Source of the DNA: Elysia marginata
Taxonomy: Eukaryota; Mollusca; Gastropoda; Plakobranchidae
Length of the DNA stretch: 32,624 nt
Direction of reading: 5' to 3'
Assembly: GCA_019649035.1 (NCBI GenBank)
Contig: BMAT01006227.1
Location: 647-33,270 of the forward strand
Position numbers and translations under genes: made by a program. The notes under the pieces are model-generated. The model did no database searches. It had not been told where the DNA came from and saw only the letters and a program-made list of their open reading frames with translations. Of the stretch, positions 10,148 to 20,283 are shown piece after piece (the first letter of the stretch is position 1; every line of letters starts with the position of its first letter).

Positions 10148-11947
10148 TCATGCAACAGTCCCATGGTCACCTGTGGCGAGGCCGCATTCTAGGCCCTGAT
10201 CTAGGCCCTGATCCTCCTCTGCTGTGATGGAGAAATCCGAGAGATTATCAAAAGACCTGGCCCTTCTCACGCCGGAAACTCCGAACTTTCTCTGGTGAAG
10301 TTTGTCTAGGTAGGACCTGCTCGGTAGTCTTGCCAACTCACCTGGAGTAAGACAAGTCAAGTGATGTCAGTGTTTGGGGATTACAGGTCACCTACAGTAA
10401 GACAAGTCCATTGATGTCAGTGTTTGGGGATTACAGGTTATCTGTAGTAAGACAAGTCAGGTGAGGTCAGTGTTAGGGGATTACAGGTCACCTAGAGTAA
10501 GACAAGTCCAGTGATGTCAGTGTTAGGGGATTACAGGTCATCTGTAGTAAGACAAGTCCAGTGAGGTCAGTGTTAGGGGATTACAGGTCATCTGTGGTAA
10601 GACAAGTCAGGTGAGGTCAGTGTTAGGGGATTACAGGTCACCTAGAGTAAGACAAGTCCAGTGATGTCAGTGTTTAGGGATTAGTTGGCTACCAGTATGG
10701 CAATTTCAAAGATTGCTGCATTTTTAAACCTTAACGGTTTATAGCATGGACTTAGTCTGGCGAATATACATAACTATGACAACCGTACCCCCAATGTCTG
10801 TAAGAACTGTGAACAAAAATAACCAACCTGGATAAAAAAGTAAAAGCAGATGACAAAAAGTAACGTTACGGCAATATGTCTTTTTAAGGTAGGCAGAATG
10901 TTAAAAGAAACATTGACTCAATCACGCCTTCGAATGGCAATGCATTCGAGTACGATGGCCTGTGCTTTAAATTCGGACCTTTGGTGTCATTTCTTGATCA
11001 AAACAGCGTATGTTTCACTTTCTCCCATTGGTACAAGTTTTATACCCAGCGAGATCTATTCAAGTTAAACACTTGCGATTTGTCCATCATCGTCTTAATA
11101 TCTACAAAAGGATAAGGTGTTTGATCAGGACTTGAAAAAAAATTATTAAACTCCCCGGTTAGAAGGAAACAAAAAAATTTAGAGGGGAGAGTGAGGGGGC
11201 GCAAGTGGATTATAATGTGCTCATGAAATGAAGTTCCTGGCATCATCAGTACTACGAATAAGGTTGAGAGAAGGTAGTGGTGGGGCGCGGAGAACAATGA
11301 TATTAGATTTATTCTATTACTATAATAGTCTACTTGCCAAAAGAAGGATGGACGCTTTTAAAAAGGATAAAAGGTAAGAACATAATTGAGCAAATCATCT
11401 CACTGATTCGTTCTCGGTAAAGATCATCCAGGAACTCGGAGCAGAAGACAAAGATATTGTCTGGCTGTGAGCCAATCACAGCGCCCGCGATGCGACTCAG
11501 GTAGTAGTCAAAGCCGAGCGGAAGCTGAGTTTGCCAGTATGCCCTCTGCGCAGGCGTGAGCTGCTTCGACTCGGACTTGGCTGTTTGCTGGCTCGGCGCT
11601 TGGCGAGAATGAGAATGTTTCTTCTTGAACGAGCTTGTCGTCTCGTCCACGTTAAGACGGGAATGTTTGGGCGCGCGCTTTTTCCCTGTTTTTGTTTGCT
11701 TTTCTTGTTTCACATGAGAAAACTGCAGCTGCTGCTGTAGGTGGCACTGGTTAGGCTGTTCGAGATTAGGAGCGTCTTGTTGTTTTCCAGTGCTCTCTTG
11801 GTCCACAAGTTCGTGAGCTGCTGGTGACCTAGTTGGTGCCTCTGTGAGTTGAGAAAGGCTCGATGTTGGATTGAGACCGATATCTTCATGGCAGCTGACA
11901 AGCTGATCCAACGAGCAGTACGCTGATTGCTCGCCCTCCGTATCCAT
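10148..11947 (-). CDS. RIIa (R2D2) docking-domain protein, two coding exons
   Basis: Coding exons are 11947-11404 and 10341-10148, joined through donor GTGAGA at 11403 and acceptor CTTACTCCAG ending at 10342. Both borders are phase 1 and the join is 738 nt (245 residues plus stop). The start ATG 11945-11947 has a strong context (GCGATGG); the exon itself begins at an acceptor after 11979, so a 5' UTR exon or extra coding exon lies upstream. Residues 1-140 are polar and Gln/Lys-rich. Residues 142-180 match the RIIa dimerization/docking fold of SPA17, CABYR and PKA type II regulatory subunits: P-x-GF, a hydrophobic helix, QPDNI at 161-165, then F-x-x-x-F-L-x-x-L-x-x-R. No cyclic-nucleotide site follows, so it is not a PKA regulatory subunit. 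Relatives often sit in cilia or sperm flagella; that location is inference here. The C-terminal tail is acidic, with a small EEDQGLDQGLECG duplication. Confidence 0.75.
10339..10688 (-). repeat. 50-bp tandem repeat, 7 copies, duplicating a splice acceptor
   Basis: Units start at 10339, 10389, 10439, 10489, 10539, 10589 and 10639, exactly 50 bases apart. On the minus strand each contains CTTGTCTTAC followed by six bases ending in CAG or TAG, the same pyrimidine-AG context as the acceptor used for the last exon of the RIIa-domain gene. The exon-proximal unit supplies that real acceptor. It occupies the end of a 1,062-bp intron (10342-11403); the rest of the intron shows nothing recognisable. 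Confidence 0.95.
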
Positions 11948-11978
11948 CGCGTCTCTGGCCCATGGGATATGTTTAACC

Positions 11979-12700
11979 CTAAAATAATAGAAAGGAGAAT
12001 ACAACAGGTTTTGTTTCTTTTGATAGATTCAATGAAGGTCTTGTTACTACACAAGTATAAAAAAATTACATAATTATGCATTTAATATATGCTTTCATTC
12101 AAATCTAAAATAGCAACGTTGAATTTGAGCTTTCATTGAACCTAATTCAAATTGGCACGATATTTGTAGAGTGCAGGCCGCATTGACACTCAATGTCTAC
12201 ATTGACAATCTTATTTGTTATTTAACTTTAAATGAAAAGATGTATAAAAGAAATTTTTGCGACATATATCAGCTGGTTTAGTACGTCTTAGAAGATATGC
12301 CAAGTACCTCAAAGTCCTTGTTGAACGCTAATAACCCGGCTTGAACAAACATTTACAGTAATAGCCTTTCACGCAGAATGGTTCTGTTTCTCGACCATTT
12401 GTTATTGTTGTTTGTATTAAATGCCCCTTGCTTAAGACTTTCTAAAACATGTTATCCGTTGGCTATCACTATTTCGCTTGGCAGGCCTGCTTTGATAAAT
12501 GTTATAAACCCGCAAATGTCCCTCAATAACTGTGGTATATTAATTACAGTTCAGTTTGCTAACCAAAAGTGTGAACTAGACCGACATTGCTTTATGCTCA
12601 ATAAGGTTGTTATACCGAATCCTTTATAATGCTGATAACAGACCGATACTTCTGGCACTTTAAACTCAGACTTCATTCTTAAATACACACCATACCAATG
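11979..12700. other. No gene seen; intron or upstream region of the RIIa-domain gene
   Basis: The minus strand reads CTTTCTATTATTTTAG just before 11978, a good acceptor, so this stretch is probably intron. The matching upstream exon was not found. AT-rich, no repeat of note. Confidence 0.5.
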
Positions 12701-13890
12701 CGTATGATGGAGAGCTGAGGTCAAGTAGAATCGATGCACGATCTCAGAGACTGGAACCTTCTAACTCATCGGACTAAATACAATGTACAGCCAACCAACC
12801 AAGTTCACAGAAGTATCAAAAATCTTTACAAAGGAAGGCTGAAAAGAAACAGCTTTGCCAAAGAATCAAAACTTATTGAACAGCAAAGGAAAATATTCAA
12901 TAAATGAAAACACCTCACACTGCGGGAAACACATGCTCCCACACCGCCCGGGAAAAAAACAACCCCAACTTGAAATACGGAGCCGCATAAGAACTATTGA
13001 ATGTAAACATAAGCATTCTGGACTGAAAGACTTAACATGCACCTAACTAAATGAAAACTTCCAAAAGAAGAATAAATAAGAGTTTATACAGATGACTCAG
13101 CATAGAACGCAGTCGCAAACGGAGGTAGTGAGTGTACATAGAAATGCCAGATGGAAAAACAATTGGAAGCTCCATACCGACTGAGATCCATTGCTCCAGC
13201 TATAGAGCAGAGATAATCGTGGAAGCTCTTCCCGTTCTAGGGAGGATCACATCATCCATATTTCAAGCCAAAGCGGGTCATTCTGAGCGACTCAAGGTCC
13301 GTCCCAGAAAAGCTGAAGTTTTAAGAGGAGCAGAAAGACTACAACTGGCTAAGGGCTTCAGAAATGCGGTACAAAATGCTCAGTCTCTGGCCCTACAATG
13401 GATTTCAGCTCACCGTGGAATAGATGGCAGTGAAAAAACAGACAGCTCGATAAAAGAGAGATCACCACTGGACCAGATTGAAAGTGACCTCGCGTACAGG
13501 GGCGTAAAGATCACCACAAAAAAAAACAAAACAGTCTGAAAAACAACTGGAAGGATAGCCACCCTGAATTTGACAGACAAGACGGAGTGCACCAACATTA
13601 CTAGACAGACGCAGCCCAAAGAACTAGGCTATACACCACATGAATAGAGTTTTTAAACCAAAGAGACAACTCTCTGCTCGTATGGAGAGGCGACAGCAAC
13701 AGCTGAACATGCGCTAGAGAACTGCCAGAGATAATTATTGTAAAAGCTCTCCGACAGTCCAAATGGAATGAGACTGTGGACATGAACGCCAAGCTTTGTC
13801 GTCCCTTTCATGAGTTGGAGAGAACGACAGCCATCGTCAACTAAGTCGGAATTAGAATTTGATACCAAAAGCATCCGAGAACAAGAAGAA
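12700..13890 (+). mobile_element. Decayed non-LTR retrotransposon, RNase H end
   Basis: Translated pieces in shifting frames read VYTDDSA, NAVANGG, VYIEMPDGKTIGSSIP, then SSYRAE, LALQWISAHRGIDGSEKTD and TAEHALENCQ. This is the order seen in the ribonuclease H and Cys/His tail of many invertebrate LINE ORF2 proteins (TDGS, YRAE, LQWIPSHCGIPGNEKAD-type, then a TxEH motif). The first TDGS-like motif is followed at once by an in-frame stop, and at least one frameshift separates it from the next block. The longest open piece is 13132-13539. It is a dead fragment lacking reverse transcriptase and endonuclease parts. Confidence 0.75.
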
Positions 13891-14033
13891 GACGAAAAGG
13901 GCGATTCTTAAATGTAGAGCAACGATGCCAGTACAAGAAAAGGAAGAAGAAAAAGACAGGTGGTGATGATTGTAAAAATAAAGGGAGTGGAGAAGAAGAA
14001 GCAGGTGGAGGGGGAGGAAGAGGAGGAGGAGAT

Positions 14034-14059
14034 GGAGAAGAAGAAGAGAAGAAGAAGAA

Positions 14060-14106
<47 letters not shown>

Positions 14107-14175
14107 AGAAGAAGAAGAAGAAGAAGAAGAAGAAGAAGAAGAAGAAGAAGAAGAAGAAGAAGAAGAAGAAGAAGA
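14034..14175. repeat. (GAA)n homopurine tract, 142 bp
   Basis: Pure A/G on the plus strand, mostly perfect GAA, preceded from about 13978 by a GGA/GAA-rich stretch with rare interruptions. It lies just downstream of the dead LINE 3' end, whose last bases already read GAAGAAGA. The open frames of Arg, Lys, Glu, Phe or Leu runs across it are artefacts of the repeat. Confidence 0.95.
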
Positions 14176-16446
14176 CAGTCAACAAAACGCAACAATGCTT
14201 GTTATCATCGCTAGAGTAGACCTTTATTCTAGATCTAGTTCTAGATTCTACCGCCCATTTATTTTTTCTTTTCTCTAAAAAGAAAATTTTAGTAACAATT
14301 ATACTAGATGGAAAAAGAAGCAATACCTTGAATGGGTTAAAAAAGGCAATCCCCTGTCTTTATGAAGGCCCCATGATGGGAAAAGGCCTTTTCTCCTTTT
14401 ATTAAGGTTGAGGTCTAGACTTCAAAGTATCGGAACTAGATCTAGATTTAGTATGTAGGCCTAAAGAACATCCTTTCATTATCCGAGTACTGCTTTTTTG
14501 ATGACGCAATAAAGTCGGTAAAAATTGTAATCTTTTTAAAACTTTCAAACAAAGTAGTTGCCGTTTATAATTTTATAGACCTAGGAAGCAACGAATACAG
14601 AGAAAAGTGTGCATTCTGCAATACTGTTGCATAAACCTCAATGCTGCAAACACCAATTAATGTTCTAAGGGCATGGGGTAACCATAATATTATTCAAAGT
14701 TAGTACTACAGGGACTGGTTCATATTAGACTTTATGTTTATGTGCACATAATTATGAAATCTAAAACAGTTAAGGTTTGTCTTTCTTGTACAATAAAATT
14801 CTATGCCGATAAGTTTTACACATAGGCCTATCCTTTGATTTGTCATACTATACTCATAGTTACGTTTGATTCATTTTGGTTGGTGATTTTTTGTTTGTTT
14901 TGCAAGTATAGCAATACGAAATAAGAAAAAAAAACGATAACAGGCAGTCTAAATTAAATAATAAAATGTGGCAATTCGCTATTTTTCATTCTTTCGTTTT
15001 TATGTATAAAAAGTAGGCCCAGTTGAAGTTTTAAAAAATATTTTTATCATGAAATTGCTACCGGTCTAGGGATATATGTTTCTATTATCAACTCTCTATC
15101 TAAGTGGCTTAGGAGACAAAAGAAACCGCTAGTTATATCCACTGGAAAGCGCACCCAGCCTGTTGCATTCCTTTAACCAAGATTATGATGTTGTTTTCTT
15201 TTTATTTCTTGATTGATGTGCTTTGTGATTAAAATATAAACCTGCTAAATTTATTTACACCTTCAAGCCTAGATGCAGTAGGCCCTAGGCCCCCTATGCT
15301 TCATACGGCGCCCGTAGCACGACCGCGTTGCCATTTGCAGGCGATAGTAAATTTTCATAACCACGAAACATGTTTTCTTTATTTGACTGCTTTTTAAACA
15401 TCTAGAATATATTCACTAGATATGATTTCACTCCTGCAGAGCGCAGTCCTAATCTAACTCTTTGCTCTTACTTCACCGCTTTATTTGAGTTGCCATGGTG
15501 AATTTGGTGCGAGGTAATTTTGTAGGCGTCGATGTTTTATTGGACCTGAAATATTTGGAAATAAGAGTCTAAACAAAATTTCACATGGAGATATGATTTC
15601 ACGCGTTATGCAATCTGATCCAGTTTTGTGAAATAAGATCAACCTCAATTTTTTTGCTGACATTGTTTTATTCATTACCATAGATCACTAACAAACATTC
15701 TCCTCAGGAATGTAAGATGGCTGCTTCCACTGTGATTTGGGTAGATCTAAACATTCCTAGGTAAGCTGGTTGCTTAATTCTAAGACCAATTTCTACCATG
15801 GGGTAGATCTAACTATCATTTCGGAGATGAAAGAACGTGTTTTATTAAATTTTTCTGATGATTATAGATCTAATTTACTTTGGTAAGTTTGGAGGATTAT
15901 TGCACTAAACTTATAATCTTAGAAGGCAAGGTTTCCACCGTAATCCCACCCATTGATAAACCATTTATAAAGCCCTTTCAAGATTGTGGAATGACAGCTT
16001 TTCGCAAAAGCTAGAGCAGAGTTAGACCTATATTTCACACTATAGAATCTAGAAATATAGATATCGTTCAGAAGGTGTGGTTTTCAGAAAATAGAATCAT
16101 TGAATGCTGCAATTCAGCCGTTTAAGTAGATCTAGATCTAGATCTACAGTCAATAATATATAGATCTAGATCTATTGACCTGGCCTATTTCTTAGTTTCT
16201 AGAATCTAGATCAAGATTTTGATGGTCTAGATCTAGATGTAGGTTTTTTAACTTGAGCTATAACAATTGTCGGATGCTGTCAATGTCCGTTGCACCATTT
16301 TATATAGATCTACGGTTGGAGGCTGCCAGTCCCTCAGTGTCCTATACGTAGAGATCTAGTCATAACTAAGAAGGGGAGAAAGACGAGGGGAAGGATTTCC
16401 ACAGAGGGGCGCCACTCTATTTCAAGCCTAAGTTTCTAACTTAAAA
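14176..16446. other. AT-rich intergenic DNA with AGATCT/TCTAGA palindromes
   Basis: No coding exon or RNA gene seen. Short palindromic words built from AGATCT and TCTAGA recur, for example near 14230, 14440, 15745, 15808 and 15868, with the densest cluster at 16124-16250. The words AGGCCTA and TAGGCC also recur. Confidence 0.55.
16124..16250. repeat. Cluster of TAGATC/AGATCT palindromic repeats
   Basis: Runs such as TAGATCTAGATCTAGATCTA at 16126, ATAGATCTAGATCTAT near 16160 and TCTAGATCTAGATG near 16228 form self-complementary blocks. Smaller copies lie near 30555-30600 and 30775. Confidence 0.8.
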
Positions 16447-16711
16447 GGTAAAGGTAGTCCCATACTCGACACGAGCGTAGGGGAACAAGGAGCAGCGTCC
16501 TCCTTGTTTTTCTAGGCACACGGCATAGTGAGGTAGTTTGCCATTGCTTTCCTCGCCGCCTTTACTTTGCCGAGTCTTAAGAGACCTAGCTACCCATCAA
16601 GTGCTGGGTGGGCACAGGGGAGCAAATAAAATTTAGCCCGGACTGGGGATCAAACCCGGTACCTCTCAGATAGCGGTCAACCGCCCTACCGATTGCGCCA
16701 CTGCTCACCCC
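16447..16711 (-). mobile_element. tRNA-derived SINE, family B
   Basis: The minus strand starts with a tRNA-like head: an A box in AGTGGCGCAATCGGTAGGGC and a B box in GGGTTTGATCCCC about 30 bases later. It then runs through a unique body (GTGCCCACCCAGCAC, GGCGGCGAGGAAAGCAATGG) to ACTACCTTTACCTTTT at the 3' end. The head does not close into a full cloverleaf with a functional acceptor stem that I can draw, and the body follows directly, so it is a SINE and not a tRNA gene. Confidence 0.85.
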
Positions 16712-17224
16712 AAACTTAGGCTACTAACTAACTTGTTTCCAACTTACTTGGTAACTTAAATTCTTTGATTTTTTTAGAATTAAAGAGTCCTGAGCAACAA
16801 AATGTATTATAATTATTTTAAATCCTAAACAACATTGCTGACGAAATGAAAGGCTATGAAGAGTCATTTTCAATAATAATTAATAGTGGCACCTGAATGT
16901 GGAAATCCTTCCTGACGATGTACGTATAAAACTACAGTATGAAATAGTTGCATAATCCTGGGATCGGCCCGCTACCGAGAAAAATAGCATATACGATTAC
17001 TTTTTATAGCCACCAATTACTATTGAGTACACTTCATTCACCAAACACAGGGTAGTGCCTTGTTTCATTCTTCTATACCAGTCGTCTTTCATGACCAGAG
17101 ATCTCAATTGAAAATTATATGCCTGAAATGTGGATTGTTATTATTTTGCACCTGACCTCCCACAAATAACGATATAAATTATAATCTAGGTTTATAATAT
17201 ATCTTTCATCTAGTCTAGAATAAA

Positions 17225-17287
17225 TTTATAGGAGGCCGTGACAAAACGTCGTAAATCATGACCTTTTGTCACAGCCTCAGTTATAAC
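17225..17287. repeat. Near-perfect palindrome / hairpin
   Basis: Left arm GAGGCCGTGACAAAA (17232-17246) pairs with right arm TTTTGTCACAGCCTC (17264-17278) with one mismatch over 15 bases. The 17-base loop is itself partly self-complementary, and flanking TTATA/TATAA extend the symmetry with a small gap. Confidence 0.7.
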
Positions 17288-18562
17288 TTAAACTAGATCT
17301 TAGCCCAGATCTTTTAAAAACAAAACCGTTACATTTCATTAAGGAATTTCTCATGAAGCTCGAGAAACTTGTTTTGATAAAAGGAATCAGGCTTTGGTGT
17401 GTGCCTAAAGATTGAGATACTTGGGATGCATGTGGGATCAGCACCTCCTGGGGTGTTTCCTTTCTGTGAAAATCACATGTATTTATAAATTATATTCCAA
17501 TCAAATTGACGAATTAATATTAGTGCTAGCAAAAGCCGGAAGAGAAAAGGAATTTACAGGGTTGAAGTTTAATCCCCTTCGATGGAAGTTATGATATTCA
17601 AGCGAAGTAAATTGCGGCTTTAATACACTATAATGACATTGTTTGCAGGGCGGTTTAAAAAAAATTTCCCCTGGACCACGGGTTGAGAAAAGCTCCCACC
17701 TTTGGCTACCACATTATTTGTCAGCACCTCTAAAAGTTCCTCCGTTTTGAAAATTATGCAGTGGCATCTATGGTGTTAGCAATTACTATGAATAAAACTG
17801 CGCCTTGTTTCTACACTGAGTCAACAGGTCTAGATTTCGCGTCTAGTAGTAGTACTAGTGCATCCAGATGGACAATGTCCGCGGCTTTGAGAAAGGTGTG
17901 GTCAAAGATGGGAGTTTATAATATCAATCAGTCTTCTCAGATGGTTTGGCTTTGTGTGTGGCAAGGAATGAAACTGTTGGGCTTGTGATTAGTCCATACT
18001 GAAGTTTAGGATGAAAAGACTTTTATTGTATTAGAAGCAGTGGGCTGCACATCGTTGGTCGTTTATCATGCGCATGTAATTACCACATTCACAAAAAATG
18101 CAAGGGTTTGAAATATGTTTTTTTCTTCATAAATTTATGAGTGCTTTCAATTCTTGGTTGGTTAAGTTTTAAATGAGCCGCCAAACGGCTAAAAAACCCA
18201 AACCTTCATTGCTGGTATGCTTATTGTGAATTCCTAAACCTTTTCTAAGTTGTATACGCTCACTGTGTGTATTTCATTACACCATCTATGAAACAAATTG
18301 CTTTTTTAGTGAGAGCAGGTGAAGGATATGCTGAAAATTCAATTTCCACATTGGTTTCGAATTTTTTAAGTTCAGTTTGCATGCAATTAAATAGGTATAC
18401 AACTTACAAGTGCAAAATCAACAAATAAGCTTAACATTAAACCAAAAGACACAAAGACAAGCATATATGAAAACTTGTGAAGGAAATAGAAGCCGTAAAG
18501 AGAGACAAGCGAGCGAGAGAGAGAGAGAGAGATCAGTAGCAGGTACACCGTTTTTTTTATTA
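17288..18562. other. No gene seen
   Basis: AT-rich. A stretch near 17645-17695 with GGACCACGGGTTGAGAA on the plus strand resembles the inner part of a hAT-type terminal repeat, but no partner end was found. A short GA run lies at 18512-18531. Confidence 0.4.
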
Positions 18563-18739
18563 CAGTGGAATCCTGATAAAGTCAACACCTGGAGACCGGA
18601 AAAATGTGTTGACTTTCAGCAAGAGTTGACTTTAACCTTTACGAAGATGTTTAAAGAAATACAAAATGGGACTGCAAAACAGAGTTGACTTTAAGCAAGA
18701 GTTTTCCTTAAAGGCGTTGACTTTAAGTGGATTCCACTG
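18563..18739 (+). mobile_element. Complete palindromic MITE with TA flanks (reference copy)
   Basis: It begins CAGTGGAATCC at 18563 and ends GGATTCCACTG at 18739, perfect 11-bp inverted ends, with TA directly on both sides (18561-18562 and 18740-18741). The inverted symmetry extends further: TAAAGTCAACACC inside the left end, GGCGTTGACTTTA inside the right. The word GTTGACTTT recurs internally. TA target sites with CAGTGG-type ends fit the Tc1/mariner-pogo superfamily; at 177 bp it is non-autonomous. Confidence 0.85.
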
Positions 18740-19159
18740 TATTAACCAGTTCCGTTATATAATATTGTCAACAACCTTTATTATTATGAAACCTTGGTTG
18801 TTGAGAAATCAGAAGCCAGAGTCAAGCATTGTGATTGCTGGCCTGTGGATAGACCCGCTTTGCAAAGATATGATACGTCAGTAAACCGCAACACAGGCTG
18901 TCAGCTCTGGGTTTAACTTTTGGCAAGTTTAGTTTTACAAATTTTTCCGTATCTTTGTAAGGAGTTTACACAATAGACCTTCGATACGGTCGGGGTTTTA
19001 GGCGGCCTTCATTTGCTAAGTCAGAGGTTTTGACACTTCCATTTAATTTTAAAGAGTAATAAACAGATTGTTTGGAAATTTACTCCTTACAACTGAGGTT
19101 TTGCAATGGCTGAGGTCCTTATGGTTGAGGTTCACAAAAAATATGTGAATAGAAATAAT

Positions 19160-19370
19160 CCCTTAAAAATTCATCTTGTGAGACACATGCCATGTTGCAA
19201 TTGCCTTAGGAAAGCAATTTACCCTAACTTTCCCCAGTCCACCCACCTGTAAAATGGGTACCCAGCTACAGGCTTCAAATGTACTGGGACATTAGTGGCG
19301 CTGCTCTATGGCGACACAGTTACGCTGAGTAACGAAGACAAATTTCCTGAAAGGGATTGATATAGTGTAT
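19160..19370 (+). mobile_element. SINE fragment, family C
   Basis: It contains CCTTAGGAAAGCAATTTACC, CAGTCCACCCACCTGTAAAA and TGGGTACCCAGC, a body type I recall from several invertebrate SINEs. The tail GGGATTGATATAGTGTA resembles the tail of the family A element at 8345-8690. No clear tRNA-like head is left. Confidence 0.5.
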
Positions 19371-19537
19371 ATAAAAAAAAAAAAACAAGTGATTCCAATA
19401 TAAATTCACCTTTTAAAATTATGAATTTTTTAAACTTAAATTGTTAAAAATAATCTGTGACAAGTGCTATTTATTGGTAACTGGACTTGACTGTTTCTGA
19501 TAACTGCTGATTAGCCTTTCACTGCACATAGCTGAGG

Positions 19538-19989
19538 NNNNNNNNNNNNNNNNNNNNNNNNNNNNNNNNNNNNNNNNNNNNNNNNNNNNNNNNNNNNNNN
19601 NNNNNNNNNNNNNNNNNNNNNNNNNNNNNNNNNNNNNNNNNNNNNNNNNNNNNNNNNNNNNNNNNNNNNNNNNNNNNNNNNNNNNNNNNNNNNNNNNNNN
19701 NNNNNNNNNNNNNNNNNNNNNNNNNNNNNNNNNNNNNNNNNNNNNNNNNNNNNNNNNNNNNNNNNNNNNNNNNNNNNNNNNNNNNNNNNNNNNNNNNNNN
19801 NNNNNNNNNNNNNNNNNNNNNNNNNNNNNNNNNNNNNNNNNNNNNNNNNNNNNNNNNNNNNNNNNNNNNNNNNNNNNNNNNNNNNNNNNNNNNNNNNNNN
19901 NNNNNNNNNNNNNNNNNNNNNNNNNNNNNNNNNNNNNNNNNNNNNNNNNNNNNNNNNNNNNNNNNNNNNNNNNNNNNNNNNNNNNNNNN
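19538..19989. other. Assembly gap (452 N)
   Basis: The run of N interrupts the sequence directly at the 3' end of a SINE. The 184-codon open frame spanning it is meaningless. Confidence 1.
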
Positions 19990-20283
19990 ATATAGTGCCT
20001 ATTTCACTAATTTGCTCTAAGCGCTTTACATGTGATCCTTGAGAGGCCATTACCAACCAAAGCACCTTCTGAAACCACAGAGGAGCAGCAAATGAAGCAC
20101 ATCACTCTAGCATACTGACAAGATCTTTCACTGCCTATATTTAGGTACTCCTGTAATGCATGAGTGAGCCAAAGAAATGTGTGTACAGTAAATAGCCTTT
20201 CTTAAAGACCAAATGAGGACTCAAACCTTGGTTAAAAAGCCGAGCATCTACATCTAGACAATGAAGCCACTAAGCTTAGGGGA
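19990..20283 (-). mobile_element. tRNA-derived SINE, family A, copy 2
   Basis: The minus strand starts AAGCTTAGTGGCTTCATTGT (A-box region), then CTCGGCTTTTTAACCAAGG and GGTTTGAGTCC (B-box region). Its body, GGCAGTGAAAGATCTTGTCA then GCTCCTCTGTGGTTTCAGAA, aligns with GGCAGTGAGAGATCTTGTTA and GCTCCTCTGTGAGTTCAGAA of the 8345-8690 copy. Its 3' end abuts the assembly gap. Confidence 0.8.

Noticed and set aside
10339..10688. CRISPR-like array
   Set aside because: Copies are directly adjacent with no unique spacers, in a eukaryotic intron; it is an ordinary tandem repeat.
11040..11297. 85-codon minus-strand frame inside the RIIa-domain gene intron
   Set aside because: No acceptor/donor pair links it in phase to the flanking exons, and no family resemblance.
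13841..14323. Open frames of Phe, Leu, Arg or Lys runs
   Set aside because: They are products of the GAA/TTC microsatellite in different frames.
16640..16711. tRNA gene (A and B boxes present)
   Set aside because: The tRNA-like head continues straight into a SINE body and lacks a convincing acceptor stem.
17640..17700. hAT transposon terminal repeat
   Set aside because: One short resemblance (GGACCACGGGTTGAGAA) without a partner end or 8-bp target duplication.
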